A DNA stretch of 20,275 nt from Elysia marginata (GCA_019649035.1 BMAT01011551.1:179675-199949), one strand, 5' to 3'; positions 1 through 10,740 are shown, numbered from the stretch's first letter. Numbers and translations are program-made. Notes: a model not told the origin generated them from the sequence alone.

Positions 1-40
1 CTTCTTCTTCTTCTTCTTCTTCTTCTTCTTCTTCTTCTTC
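1..40. repeat. (CTT)n microsatellite
   Basis: An uninterrupted run of about 13 CTT units at the left edge; it probably continues outside the window. On the minus strand it reads (GAA)n and forms the 3' tail of the repeat module at 41-118. Confidence 0.97.
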
Positions 41-118
41 AACGTCTGGTGGTATAGGATTCCACACCAAAATCGGGAGAAATTGTTGCGCTAGCAGAGC
101 GTAAAAAATCAACGTCTT
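41..118 (-). mobile_element. GAA-tailed dispersed repeat module, left copy
   Basis: The sequence is nearly identical, in the same orientation, to 14387-14458. The core at 47-91 (TGGTGGTATAGGATTCCACA and following) is shared base for base. On the minus strand both copies read through the same open frame, with the peptide QQFLPILVWNPIPPD followed by a polyglutamate run from the GAA tail. A dispersed sequence that ends in a simple-repeat tail looks like the 3' end of a retroposed element, 5'-truncated here against the FREP copy at 119. The family name is unknown to me. An alternative is a degraded acidic-tailed coding exon that has been duplicated. Confidence 0.6.
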
Positions 119-1706
119 AGAAATTGACTTATCCAGTTAAATTTTTTGGATGACAATCCAACCACCCTCGCCAGTAAGCATGTGACAGCGTAGCTTTGTA
201 GTGTTCAAACATGTGATGTCTTCTTTATATATAGCATAGTGTAGGTATGGACATTGATTATTTGGGACCCGGAATTTATCTTTTGTACATTTCCCCGATG
301 ATTTCAATCAAATCAGATTTTTTTTCACCTGCCATAGCTAATTGCTGAAAGAGGTGAGAGTTTTGCTGACGCTTTGTTCAGTAATAGATGCTATAGAACC
401 CAAACTAACTTATAGCCCCTCTTGAAATTGGCAAAAGTATTATGAATAATGTTTGTTAAAATTTTTGTTTTGAAGAAATACCCTATCCATGCCTCTACTT
501 TCATCACCAAACAAGTCTCTGGTAATTTGCCATGGTGTTACTTTGGAAGCTTGTATACTCAGAAGTTAGAAATGTTATAAGGTTAAATGTTTCGTGCAGT
601 GCGTCTTCTGTTCTTTCAGTGACATTCAAAAAAATTGTAAAATGTTCATCAAAATGTTCTATAGCTTTGTTGAATTGCTTCGCTATCCAGGGGAGCGAGC
701 TTAATTTTTTTTTCACATAATTTAGCATTAACTATTTGAAACGCTGAAGTAGCCTTACTCTGTATGGAGTTCTCAAAGGAATTAATTTTGTCAGTCATTT
801 TAATTTTCAAGTTAAATGCCTCGGATTCACAGGACTTCTCAACTGATCTTGTTATTTTCTCAACAGAGTTTAGCTCTCACTTGACTGAGTTTAGCTTAGT
901 ATCGATTGAGTTTAACTTTGTTTCTAATCTTTCAGAGCGTTTATCTCCTATTGGAAGTTTACTTTCTATAGAACTTTCACATAAAACGAATGTTGTTAGC
1001 TATTTCTTTTAACAAACCTGCTGCCTTACCTTCCCATGAGCCCTTTACTGAGTTCAGTTTCTTTTCGACTTTATATAGTTTTGTCTCGATTCTCTAAGAT
1101 AAATTCACTCCAATTTCAAATTGACTTTGTATTGAAATTTGAAAAGAAAAATTCAATAGTTATCTGGTCCTCCACAGAGTTTAGTTTGTCTTTTAGACAA
1201 CTTTCATTACCTGTAATTTTAACATATGGCCCCTGTACTAACGAAAACAGTTTCATAAAATAACGCGGATGTCAGACCTACACCCAATCCGTTGTCATGG
1301 ATTTGATATTGTTTTTGTAGCAGTTGGGATGAGGTAGCCAATTATTTTCCTTGAGAATTTACTTCTTGAAGCTTACAAGTATAATCAGTCAAGGAATCTT
1401 TATGTTCAGACAGCTCCACGCTCAAAGTTGCTTGCCCATTTATGACGCTTCCGTTGATATTTATTCCATTATAGACTTGCTCAAGGTCAGGCTATGACGA
1501 AGACCCAGTCGCCAATCGTCTCTACTCATTGGGTTTTTGTTTCTGTCGCTGTTGGTCTGCCTGGCTTGTGAGACTGCCTTGTAGAGAGATATGCTAGTGA
1601 TGTTCCGTTGAGTGTCATCACTGTGGCCCTGACTGGACTTTTTACAGAGCAAAACTCCGCAATATGAACTGGTTTGCTTCATTGCGGGAGAGTGTAAAGT
1701 CCAGAC
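119..1706 (-). pseudogene. FREP-like lectin, broken left copy (Ig-like, coiled-coil linker, N-terminal fibrinogen domain)
   Basis: Read on the minus strand this is the mirror copy of 12510-14067. The exon begins at 1706 after a TTTCTTTAG acceptor and reads LDFTLSRNEANQF. An Ig-like segment follows: LLCK near the B-strand cysteine, then ATLSVEL and DSLTDYTCKLQE, the classic F-strand D-x-Y-x-C. Then comes a long helical linker (about 330-1290) rich in S/E/K/L heptads, including TEDALHETFNLITFLTSEYT. The fibrinogen domain starts but reaches only the TGEGGWIVIQ region before homology stops at 119. Lesions: TAA at 1342-1344, a stop just after the WIVIQ segment and several frame changes. Molluscan FREPs are secreted pattern-recognition lectins. 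This copy cannot encode one as it stands. The call rests on domain order and residue motifs; no database search was possible. Confidence 0.75.
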
Positions 1707-2230
1707 CTAAAGAAAAATATAATGTAATAGCACCTAAACCTAATCTTAAATACAAAGAGGTCAATTAATTTGGACTCTGATAAACTGTCTCAATATAAAA
1801 CAATAATAATGAACTAGATCAGTATCACATATAAAACAGATCTGTAGGAGAAAGTTGCCCGTCTATTAAAGATTTATTATAGATCCTGCCTACTGTTATA
1901 CACAGTAAAAGATTGACGACTGACGTCAACCGATAGTCCTTGTATATATATAATTATATATCATTATTCTTACCTCAATGTTTTGTCTTACAATGTGTTC
2001 CTTGAGGCAACGTTCGTGTATATCCTAATACGAATTAAGACTACTGAAAAGCCACGTTTAGCGGCCCTAGTCGACATCTGTCAACCTGAGCCCAAAATAC
2101 ACTACGCAGTCATAGCATTTTGATTTATTAAAATGGCGCTTGCTCGAAAATTAGATATTGTAATTACTTTTTAAATTAGTAGTAGTGGTTTTGTTTGTCA
2201 AGAGAAAAAAATATTAAACAGATATGATAA
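1707..2230 (-). other. Upstream intron/flank of left FREP copy
   Basis: This stretch is conserved with 11993-12509 on the other arm and ends, on the minus strand, in the pyrimidine-rich acceptor TATTTTTCTTTAG just before 1706. A short TA-rich run lies at about 1942-1962. No signal-peptide exon was found in or near this block, so the left copy lacks a visible exon 1. Confidence 0.6.
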
Positions 2231-2583
2231 TTAGTTACTCTAAAATATAATACCAGTTAGTGTATCTCCAAGATTTTGATCGATACAACCTTAATTTAAA
2301 AAAACCTAGCTTCTTTTGAAAGTTTAGTTGCTTTGTTATACGTTTTTGCTGACCAAATTTCAGTCTCTGTGTAAATAGCTCCTATGTTTCCGTGTTAAGA
2401 TAGGCCACTTCCCCCCTATCACCTTTTTTCTATGTCTTCTTATTTTTTGCTGTTGCTTTTTGTTGTTGTTTGATTTTTTTGTTATCGACAGTACTTTCTA
2501 TTGATGTAGGTACTTTCATCTTTAGTTTCTACTTAACACCCGCTTTTTATCTACATCTTTATTGATATTTTTCTTCACTAGAG
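2231..2583. other. No gene seen
   Basis: AT-rich unique-looking DNA with T-rich runs around 2400-2480. I see no coding signature, repeat or splice-bounded open segment. Confidence 0.6.
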
Positions 2584-2670
2584 CTGAAGAGCAGAGTGGC
2601 TCAGATGTTAGCGCGTGACTCGGTGGTTATATCCGGCATTCGCGGGTTCGATTCCCAATGTACTGACATT
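2584..2670 (+). mobile_element. tRNA-derived SINE head
   Basis: An A-box-like GAGTGGCTCAGATGTTAGCG is followed by a B box GGGTTCGATTCCC, the internal RNA polymerase III promoter pair. The head resembles the tRNA part of the SINE at 3494 (GGAGCAGCGTGGCTTAG...). The sequence after it does not match that SINE's body, so this is either a truncated copy or a sister family. It has no convincing acceptor stem, so I do not call it a working tRNA gene. Confidence 0.6.
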
Positions 2671-3493
2671 TCAAAGTTGTTTGTGCATTATTTAAGCCCT
2701 AAATTGTATTCTTTTGTTCTATATGAAAAAAAATAACAATGTTTCGTTAGCTTTGTGTCAAAGAGGAGCGGTGCTGCGGGCGTAATGTCTTTTTTTTCTG
2801 ACCTTTAAATTCTGAAGTTATTGACCCGCTGAATATGCCCTTCGTATATTTATAGCACACTATTTTCTACTGTGCTTTTTTACAAAAAAATTTACCTCAA
2901 GAGACAAATTAAGACGGTTAATTGTGCAAAACTCAAAAGCATTTGAGGAGAAAAAAGTTACTATTGCAGAAAAACAGATTTTTTTGCTTGAAACTGACTA
3001 TAGTAAAGATTGGTAAGTCATCATTTGTAACCCTCTAAAGAGGGTTAAGTTTTATGAGTGAAATAACAGCGGAATATGCCTAAAAGAGTTGAATGGAAGT
3101 TTTGTAAAAATTGAGACGGCCAGAGTAAAGAAGGCTGGAGGCATAATTTTCATTCATGCAGTTACAAATAAGTACAGAGATTTTCTATGTTTTATTGAAT
3201 TTTTTGTTATTTCGCGATAACCGTACATAGAACGGTGTGAACAATAACCGAGTCATTGATAGATCCAGTAATTTGTATCAATGGAAAGTTAACTTTTTAA
3301 TCAGCAAAATATATATTTGTCAGTCAGTTAATACAAAACAAAACAAATCATTAATCGCTCAATCAACCCTGATTCCTACTCAGCCTACAACTTGTGGAGA
3401 ACATAACTATTTATTCGAGTTATAAATCAATGGCAAACAAATAAAGAAATAATTATAACAATCAGTCAGTCCATCAAACAATACTGGTTTTTT
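2671..3493. other. No gene seen; one small palindrome
   Basis: AT-rich DNA. A perfect 8-bp inverted repeat with a 2-base loop (AACCCTCT...AGAGGGTT) sits at 3029-3046. The short open frame near 3237-3425 has no recognisable motif or splice context, and I treat it as chance. Confidence 0.5.
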
Positions 3494-3804
3494 GTTGTGG
3501 AGCAGCGTGGCTTAGCGGTTAGTGCGTCTGACTTGTGATCCGGCGGTCGCGGTTTCGATTCCCAACCACGGAACATGTTGTAACTGCCCTAGGAAAGCAA
3601 TTTATCCACACTTTCCTCAGTCCACCCGCCTGTAAAATGGGAACTGCAGAGCTTGAAATTTGTAGAATGTTAGTATTTGAGCGCCCAATAAACAGCCGTA
3701 CTGTAATACTCTGAAATATGAGTTGAATTTGCTTTGGCGTGTATTGGCCTGCTGGGGAAAATATGTAAAGTCTTGAGACTGCCTTCGGTGTTGGAAGACT
3801 ATAT
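3494..3804 (+). mobile_element. tRNA-derived SINE, full-length copy
   Basis: The tRNA-related head has A box TGGCTTAGCGG (3508-3518) and B box GGTTTCGATTCCC (3551-3563). A non-tRNA body follows that recurs at 7193, 10741 (minus) and 11744 (minus): the CCTAGGAAAGCAATTTATCC block, the CCTGTAAAATGGG block, the GAGTTGAATTTGCTTTGG block and an end near GGAAGACTATA. This is the best reference copy on the plus strand in the window. SINEs are pol III transcribed and move using a partner LINE; the partner is not identifiable here. Confidence 0.88.
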
Positions 3805-3834
3805 TCCATGTTTTTTTGTTCTCATCACACAAAT

Positions 3835-4178
3835 TGAACGGATTGTTTAGGTCAAGGATGTGGCGAAGCCGCCTGGAGCTAAGGGTAAGACCTGGATCTG
3901 TAGCTCAAAACTAGCAAAGCACTGCTGTAAGACATAGGGTTAGAGGTCACACTGGATGGAGGTCACTGACCTTGAACGACAGTTTTAGGATCGCCCCTAG
4001 CATCTCTTTTAATATTATTTTTTTCAAAGGTGTAGTGGGGTTTCCTAGTGTAATTCTAAGGTTTCTGAGCGCATAAATTATAAACTGAACTGGGTAGAGT
4101 CCATCCCCTTTTGATGTTCTAACTGTACTATTTAAAGAAGTTTTTTTTTTAATTCTGGTGTAGACTTCGGTATTGCTT

Positions 4179-4180
<2 letters not shown>
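3835..4180 (+). repeat. Possible GAA-tailed retroelement 3' end
   Basis: This is a relatively GC-rich unit containing GGCGAAGCCGCCTGGAGC and GACCTGGATCTGTAGCTC. It ends at a GAAGAAGAAAAAGAAG tract starting at about 4179, which passes into the GAT microsatellite. A complex sequence ending in a GAA-type tail resembles the modules at 41-118 and 14387-14458 in organisation but not in sequence. No second copy is in this window, so the repeat status is a guess from structure. Confidence 0.3.
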
Positions 4181-4490
<310 letters not shown>

Positions 4491-4566
4491 TGACCTGAAC
4501 ATACTTATGAAGGCAGAGGTAAGATTGGCGAAGAAGACGGATTTGAAAGTTATAATAATGATAGTG

Positions 4567-4830
4567 AACAATGGATTGAAGGCTCACCTGTACGAAACAT
4601 TAGCACACTGACCTCAGGCTTGTGTGGAGAAGCTGCTGAAACAGTAGAAACATGTCCTACAAGACTGCTACAATTACAGCATCCTCAAACAGGCAGTTTG
4701 GAGCAGCCCAACAGACCTGCAGACCAAACCCCTGGGAACCATTGAAGAACTAGAAAAGACCAACAGCTTCATTCACCAGACTGGAGTCGCTATTTAAAAT
4801 TGGCGTAGAAACCAAGAAAAAGAAAATAAT
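4567..4830 (+). mobile_element. LINE 3' end, truncated and mutated pol C-terminus
   Basis: One frame (4567-4797) reads NNGLKAHLYETLAH, two stops, then KHVLQDCYNYSILKQAVW, continues as LQTKPLGTIEELEKTNSFI and ends HQTGVAI-stop at 4795-4797. An offset frame over 4618-4650 gives CGEAAETVE. A Cys/His knuckle (C-x-CG...EHVLQDC) followed by 'L.TKLWG...EL..T..F...TG..I' at the very end is the C-terminal pattern of a widespread group of invertebrate non-LTR retrotransposon polymerases, as I recall it. An A-rich 3' tail (CCAAGAAAAAGAAAATAA) follows. The upstream polymerase is absent: this is a dead-on-arrival 5'-truncated insertion with a frameshift in the knuckle. It is flanked on both sides by GAT-type repeat. 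Confidence 0.55.
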
Positions 4831-4849
4831 ACTAAATAGTGAACACTTT

Positions 4850-5160
4850 AAAGATTTCGTTGATGATGGTTGTGATGATAGAACTGATGAATATGCGCAT
4901 GGTGGTAGTGAAAGGTAAGAATTATGGTGATGTCGAAGTTGATAATACTGGTAATGGTCAATAGATGATTATAAAATGGTTAATAATTTAATGCTGGTGA
5001 ACATAGTTTTAATGATGATAATGCGCAGTGTGCTGATTATGTTAATGTTTAAATGAAAATGATTATCTACGCGATGATGAGGATGGAGATTTCGGGGATG
5101 AGAATACTGGTTGTAGTGATGATGGAGATGGTTGTGGTTATGAGGTTAGCTGTACTTTAT
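4850..5160 (+). repeat. Degenerate GAT/GGT-rich tract
   Basis: Many interrupted TGATGATGG, GATGATGAG and TGGTAATGG words make this look like decayed continuation of the microsatellite at 4179-4490, now separated from it by the LINE fragment at 4567-4830. Confidence 0.6.
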
Positions 5161-6890
5161 GTCTATTGACTTTTTTTATACTGGTGGATTGTTTTGATAC
5201 TGATGGCAGTTGTGTCATACTAGTCAATGTATCGATGTTAAAGCTATAGCCACTTCAGTGAAAAGAAAAAATAGGAAGCCAATGGTGATATCAGCATACA
5301 AAGTTGAAACCTTACATTAGCGCTTTGTACATGTACTCAACATTGGCCTAGGGTCTGTTCGTTTTTAAAGTTTGAAAAAAATTTTATAATAACTAAGTTG
5401 TAAATCTCAAACCTAGAAACTTTTATTTTAATAATTAATTGCATACACATGATCTTTGTGTATTGAAAGCAAAATATTCAATGAAAAAGAAAAACAGCTA
5501 AATTGTTAATTATTTTTTCTTAAAACCATATTACTTGGATCTACGATCCTGTGATTACAGATTCGAGACTAGTGCCCAAAATAGCTGCGATTTAGTCTAT
5601 GCTTTGAGTTCTTTGAATGCTTAAAGACTTCAGATTTTTGGAAATTTGAGAATATACAGAAAAACATTTGCTGATTACTGTCTATACATGTAACATTCAC
5701 ATCCTCTTATCGGTCCAAGAGGACGGTTATACTTATAAGAGCACAGAGCTTTTTTATCTGATCATAGAAAAACCGTCCTTTATTAATATTTTTCTCTACA
5801 TTTCGTAGAATATAGTTTCATGCTGCTGTTGAAATGATATAGAAATAAAGCTTGATTTTGGTCTTTTTTCAGTTACCTCAAAGATCTAGTATTTGCATTT
5901 TAGCTTGAAAGTTTCAAGATTAAAATAAAATGCTTAAAAACACGAATACAGATTTTCTTATTTTTGTACGCATTCGCCATCTACATCATACAAAAAAAAG
6001 CAAAAACATAACAACTACAAATCAATATCTGTGTATACGAGTCTATTTCTCTTTCTTTCTATCTTTATCTCTGTCTCTCTTTATCTGTCCCGCTTTTCAG
6101 CTCTTTCATCTCATCTTGTTTTCCCTGTTTGCTATTTCCACACCCACAATTTTTTGTGTGCCAAATTGGAATAGCTTGAAGTATTAACATAGGTCAGTAC
6201 AACCTTGCTATGATCGATTCTTGGCAGAGAAGTTTTCTTGTTCACTGCCAGCTTTAACGTTTAAATGATTACCCCACACACCCACCTATTGTGAAGTTAA
6301 GGCGTCGTAGTACACATTTTGATAACATGTGGTGCAGGCAGTTATTCTGTCTTCGAAACGATGTTAATTTTGTCTTTCAAAGCGACTATCATAGTTCTAA
6401 GTCATATCTCTGGCATTGTTAAGATCTTTGAAAATTATTTCTATTAACCTATTTTGTGAGCACCTGCCACTGAGAAGTAAGAACACACAACATTACTGCC
6501 AGCATCGCTGTGTATGGTCAAGACTGAGATTACAGATCAACACACCTGTTTCCCTAGTAAACTGACAGTTTGGAAGCCCAAAGGCAATTCCTGTGCGCAA
6601 AAACCATGCTGAATTTGTCTATAATATATAATGCCAGCTGTCTACTGCTTAAACCTTTTTAATAAGCATGGCTAATACTTTACTGCATTCCAACTTTTAT
6701 AGGCCACTATTTTAGTTCTTAAGCGCACATTAATATGTTCAAACAGAAAAGTTTTAAACCTACTTCTCATCTAAATAAAGTTTACCCTGACCTGTGATGA
6801 AAAGATTCCACGTCATCCTTTAGTTTTACAACACAAACTAGAACTCCGTTATAAAGTATTTGAGAGTACTTTAAAGTTTATGCTTCCGTC
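5161..6890. other. No gene seen; long AT-rich spacer
   Basis: I found no splice-bounded open segment or repeat shared with the rest of the window. A 9-bp inverted repeat (AGGACGGTT at 5720-5728, AACCGTCCT at 5771-5779) encloses 42 nt. The open frame at 5930-6187 consists largely of a T/C-rich stretch (TCTTTCTTTCTATC...) and carries no protein motif. Confidence 0.55.
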
Positions 6891-7048
6891 ATTAGAGACC
6901 TTAAGCACACGCACCGTGTCTCACTACGCGTACTTGAAAATCGGGAAAGCAGGTCAAGGAAACTATAAAAATAATGAAACCAGTTTCTAAAAATAGACCC
7001 ACAGACGTTACCGTCATGCTCACGCGTTGGCTGCTTAAAGTCTGTATT
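6891..7048 (+). mobile_element. MITE-like element, copy 1
   Basis: This 158-bp unit is repeated in the same orientation at 8058-8216. The left end (ATTAGAGACCTTAAGCA) and the reverse complement of the right end (AATACAGACTTTAAGCA) form imperfect terminal inverted repeats. There is no coding capacity. The shared core includes CACCGTGTCTCACTACGCG and TTTCTAAAAATAGACCCACA. Small size, inverted ends and two dispersed copies fit a non-autonomous DNA transposon. No clear target-site duplication was found, so the ends are approximate. Confidence 0.6.
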
Positions 7049-7192
7049 ATGTGGCTTAGTTCGTGTCATGTGATTTTCTTTTTTACAATTTTACCCACGT
7101 ATGTCAAGATTACCCTAGACAGTTTTAGTGTCCATTGGGAACAGCTTTCATTTTGGCTGAGATCTTTTGCTTTCATTGCAGACTAGCCACTT

Positions 7193-7453
7193 ACGATTCC
7201 CAACCACAACGCGTGTTGTAATTGCCTAAGGAAAGCAATTTATCCACACTTTCCTCAGTCCACCTACCTGTAAAATGGGTACTGGGAAAAGGCAGTGCTT
7301 GAAATTTGTAGAATATTAGTATTTGAACGCCTAATAGGCAGCCGCACTGTAATGCTCTGAAAATAATATGAGTTGAATTTGCTTTGGTGTGTATAGGCCT
7401 GCTGGGGAAAATATGAAAAGTCTTGAGACAGCCTTCGGCGGTGGGAGAATATA
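7193..7453 (+). mobile_element. SINE body, 5'-truncated copy
   Basis: This copy begins inside the B box (GATTCCCAACCAC) and then follows the copy at 3494-3804 almost word for word through the AAGGAAAGCAATTTATCC, CCTGTAAAATGGG and GAGTTGAATTTGC blocks to the end near GGGAGAATATA. The tRNA-related head is missing. Confidence 0.85.
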
Positions 7454-8057
7454 ACCATAATTATTTGTGAGAAAATGGTAATAATGCACGTTTATCATGA
7501 AGATATTGCTAAATCTTCTGAACTTCATAAAAGGCTCTTTCTTTGTAATCTTCTCTTTTTATGACTCAAGTAATAGCTTGTTATGGGGTTCTTTCCATCC
7601 TATAATCAAAATCGAAATATTTCTCAGAAAGCATTGTGATTTTAAAGGTTAGATCATGGACTAGGCATAGAAAAAGGTATTCCTGGAAGTCGAAGTTATC
7701 CCTGTTCTGTTGGGTTTGACACAAGACAGTCCTGTATACAAAAAAAAAAAAACAAAAAAAAAAGAAAACTCTTTGTTTTGTATACTCTTATGCGTCCAAA
7801 TTTTGCCATTAAACTTCTTTTTTAAGGAGCGTAGCGGCGACATGGTATAAGCTATGTTTCTCTAAGTTACAAGACAGTGGGTTCCAGCGCTTTTATAAGG
7901 CGAAGGTTTGAACCCCACTAAAGGCAGACATTTCTGGCATTTCCACTCAAAGCCTATTTCTCACCATTGCCACTTTCCATCTTTAAAATCTTTCGGTAAT
8001 GAAAATTTCAGTCAAGTATTTAAACGAGTGTTGTTAATGTGATGTTTTACTTCTGCC
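7454..8057. other. No gene seen; poly-A tract and a tRNA-like patch
   Basis: A 24-nt A-rich run sits at 7741-7764. At 7876-7916 the sequence CGAAGGTTTGAACCCC is B-box-like and resembles, in reverse orientation, 17256-17299 (see the entry there). This could be a worn SINE head of a second family. Nothing looks coding. Confidence 0.4.
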
Positions 8058-8216
8058 AATAGAGACCTTTAGCACACGCACCGTGTCTCACTACGCGTAC
8101 GTGAAAATCGGGAAAGCAGATTGAGGAAACCATAAAAATAAAAAAAAACCAGTTTCTAAAAATAGACCCACAGACGTTCGCGTCATACTCACGTGTTGCT
8201 GCTTAAAGTCTGTATT
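8058..8216 (+). mobile_element. MITE-like element, copy 2
   Basis: Direct repeat of 6891-7048, differing by substitutions and small indels (for example an A-run expansion near 8143). The ends AATAGAGACCTTTAGCA and, reverse-complemented, AATACAGACTTTAAGCA are a better inverted pair than in copy 1. Confidence 0.6.
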
Positions 8217-8850
8217 GTGTGGTGTAGGAGCGTAGGGTTTTACTTGTCACGTCAGCTATAAAAGTCCCTCTTTATCACAATATACTTTTATTTGTTTAAA
8301 TTATTTGTTCTAATGGAATTTGTTACTTTAAAAATTCATACGAAACCATTTTGTTTTTTTTAAGTAAACGTTAATACCATGTCGCTGCATATAAACTGAA
8401 AAAATATCATTGAATTGGATTGGGAATCATTCGTATTAAACAGAGGATGGTTTTTGGTTTTAAAGGAGTTAACTTTTTAAGATAAGATTAAGTGGCTGAA
8501 ATCTAAAATTTGTTTAAAAAACTTAGTCCATTATCTTAGCATCAGCAGCAGTGATAGTTGTACAAGTAAAAAAAAACATTTTAAGGCTTTTTCTCCTATT
8601 ATGGAGATCTTGTTATAAAGACATAAGTGGATAAGTCCATGTGATCTCGTTATAACAGGACCCACCAGTACGTAATAATGATATAAGAACTCAACCTATT
8701 CTGTAATAGGCCTATGCGCGCTACGCAGCTGGGTGAAACTTCAACCTCCACAAAAAGAAAAAAAACAATCTCACACTGCTAATATTTTGAAAACTCTGCT
8801 CAGCTTTTAGAATTTCGATTCTTCTAGGGGCGACCTTGTCTTCAGCCAAA
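8217..8850 (+). other. Upstream region of the signal-peptide exon
   Basis: AT-rich DNA with no coding signal; it would contain the promoter and 5' untranslated region if the exon at 8851 is real. The last 30 bases (GGGGCGACCTTGTCTTCAGCC) are notably GC-richer than the surroundings. I see no TATA box that I would defend. Confidence 0.35.
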
Positions 8851-8917
8851 ATGGCGAATGTTGCTTTCCTGGCATTTCGTTTAATGTTTCTACTCGGTCT
8901 AGCGGTTTCTCCTCCAG
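8851..8917 (+). CDS. Signal-peptide exon 1 of a secreted protein, likely the right FREP copy
   Basis: The start codon sits in a good metazoan context (GCCAAAATGG). Twenty-two codons follow: a short MANVAFLAFR amino region, the hydrophobic core LMFLLGLAV and a polar SPP(G) end. This is the three-part plan of a cleavable secretory signal peptide. It ends CCAG|GTAAAT at 8917/8918, a strong splice donor, leaving one base of the next codon (phase 1). Joined to the acceptor at 12510 (TTTTTCTTCAG|GT), the split codon becomes glycine and the frame enters LDFTLSRN, the start of the Ig-like segment, giving VSPPGLDFTL. FREPs are secreted and their signal peptide is commonly on its own exon, which is family knowledge. 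The link to the copy 3.6 kb downstream is inference from strand, order and phase. Other intervening exons cannot be excluded. Confidence 0.6.
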
Positions 8918-10173
8918 GTAAATCTAGTTTTCTTTTCCTATCTTTGGAATATCTGCAATGGGGATGTCAATGTCTTAGTTAGAGCTGTGTTATCAAAACT
9001 TTTTGAATAGCATCAAAATTTTTTTTTCTTTTGAAAATATAATTACCTTACACGATCAACAAATCATTACGCATTTTTTTTAAAATCTGCAGTGAACAGA
9101 AACAGTAACCCGTTTTGTTGCTTGCTGGAATGATAATGGAATATAGAAAACTAAGTTTAAAAAATTGCTTCTCCTGCAGCCGTATCCCCAGCGTCATCCG
9201 TTCTCTTTTAGTTTAAATATAGAATCATATTAAATACGTTCAAAATGCTCAAATTTCTTGCTCTTAAAAGCTGTATTCTCCGTTCGGATTTGTACATAAA
9301 AGGATGCAAATCTATATTAAAAAGAGAACCCTAAAGTTTTAAACATAAGAAAATTGCTCAACAAAAAACTTTAACTAGAACATAGTTAAAAAAGAACCGA
9401 AAAAGGTAAATGCGGAGATATTAATTTCTGTACAACCAGTCAAAGCAATTCTTGTTTTTTTCCCAGATCAAGATGATTTCCCGACACAACGTTATCTATT
9501 TCAGATTATAAATAGCAAAAAAACTCTAAAAATGGTAAAAAAATCATTTTTTATTAAAGAACGTTTTGGCATACAAGTTATTTAAACAGACTCATTTTCA
9601 AAGACCAGATCGAAGACTCCAGGGGAAGAATGGCAGTAGATACATCCAAATTTCAGCGATATTTTCTCTTTTCAAGTTTAATAAATCACTCAAAAAAGGT
9701 ACACGATTTATCAAGTTTTTTATTTTATCAAAACTGTAATTACTCTACTTAAAACATTTTGGTATTGCTTTACGGTATTCTAGGAAGTGTCATGTAGCTT
9801 TATGCTGTAGATTTTGTGTACCACAGTGATTTCGTGATTACTGTCGCTTTCCCCCGTGGAGTCTTTTTTATTGACTTGTCTGCCAAGTGAAAAAAACAAA
9901 CAAACCATTCTCTGGGGACTTGTTGTAAGTTTAGGTTTCTTTACAAGACTAATGATTTTTATAACCTCTTTATAAAGCAAAAATAATAGTCAATATATAA
10001 ACATACAACAGCTTTTGTTTAATGCCATTAGCATACTTTATTTTCATCCAAATCAATTCTTTGAATTCTTTATTTGTATTTTCTTCCTTTCCTCTTTTAC
10101 ACTGTTTTCTATCCCTTAACTTTATTTAAAAATTACCCTTCTTCTTTTCTTTCCTTATTCGTTTTTTGCGCAA

Positions 10174-10175
<2 letters not shown>

Positions 10176-10217
<42 letters not shown>

Positions 10218-10229
10218 TCTCTTTCTCTC
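10176..10229. repeat. (CT)n microsatellite
   Basis: A CTCTCT run of about 37 nt followed by an imperfect TTCCTCTCTTTCTCTCC. The open frame spanning 10074-10475 is low complexity (serine/leucine alternation) and not a gene. Confidence 0.95.
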
Positions 10230-10716
10230 CAACTCACTCTCGGTTTTTCTTTTCATCTTATGCACCCTCTTTTTATTCATATTTGTGAGTCTTTCGTTTT
10301 CAGTCACTTCAACAAATTTCAAAACTGTTTCTTTTTCCGTATTATGCTTGCCTACTCCCCCTTTCCTTCTTTAAACAAAATAAACTCGTGTTTAAATACG
10401 ATTGCTTTTGCGCGTTTTCATTTTTTACTTAAATTAGACTTTTTAAACATTAATTATTATAAAACATCGATTTAACTGGGTGTTGTAAAATGTATGTACC
10501 AATATGTTTAATTTCGATCTTCCCGTATGTTCCAAGGACATACTTTAATAAACAGTGAGAGGAGTCAAATCTTGCAGATCTGTTAGCACTGGTTCGATTT
10601 CAATAGCCCGCCGTCAAAGTCGGGAGTTTTAAATTGCGTATAATTTTGTTTACAATTAGCTTAACTACGTAGACCAGTGTATTTAACTCCTATAAAACCA
10701 AGGAAGTTAATATATG

Positions 10717-10740
10717 TAAATAAATAAATAAATAAATATG
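10717..10740. repeat. (AAAT)n tail
   Basis: About five AAAT units directly abut the 3' end of the minus-strand SINE at 10741-11054, so on that strand this is its TTTA-type terminal tail. Confidence 0.85.

Larger units (their letters stand above)
119..2230 (-). repeat. Inverted duplication, left arm
   Basis: This block is the reverse complement, by eye with many substitutions and small indels, of 11993-14067. Homology covers the coding debris and also about 520 nt upstream of the Ig exon (1707-2230). Shared stretches there include the region around AGACGGGCAACTTTC, ACACGAACGTTGCCTCAA and TTTTCGAGCAAGC. At 119 the homology stops where the GAA-tailed module begins. At about 2230 it fades into unrelated AT-rich DNA. 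Because intronic or 5' flanking sequence is included, this is a DNA-level segmental duplication, not a processed copy. Confidence 0.85.

Noticed and set aside
2584..2670. Functional tRNA gene
   Set aside because: A and B boxes are present, but I cannot form a convincing acceptor stem or anticodon arm; the similarity to the SINE head is the better explanation. The same holds at 3494 and 10990-11054.
3519..3832. Open frames over the SINE at 3494, and similar ones at 7264-7528 and 10738-11186
   Set aside because: The same peptide-like strings (for example SRLYIFSPAGQYTPKQ and related) recur because the DNA is a repeated SINE body, not because a protein is conserved; the copies have unrelated breaks.
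8590..8660. Near-repeated GATCTTGTTATAA and GATCTCGTTATAA words upstream of exon 1
   Set aside because: Two short similar words in AT-rich DNA; too little to call a regulatory pair or repeat.
10074..10475. 133-codon open frame
   Set aside because: Built on a CT microsatellite and T-rich DNA; low-complexity Leu/Ser/Phe with no motif, and it lies inside the candidate intron.
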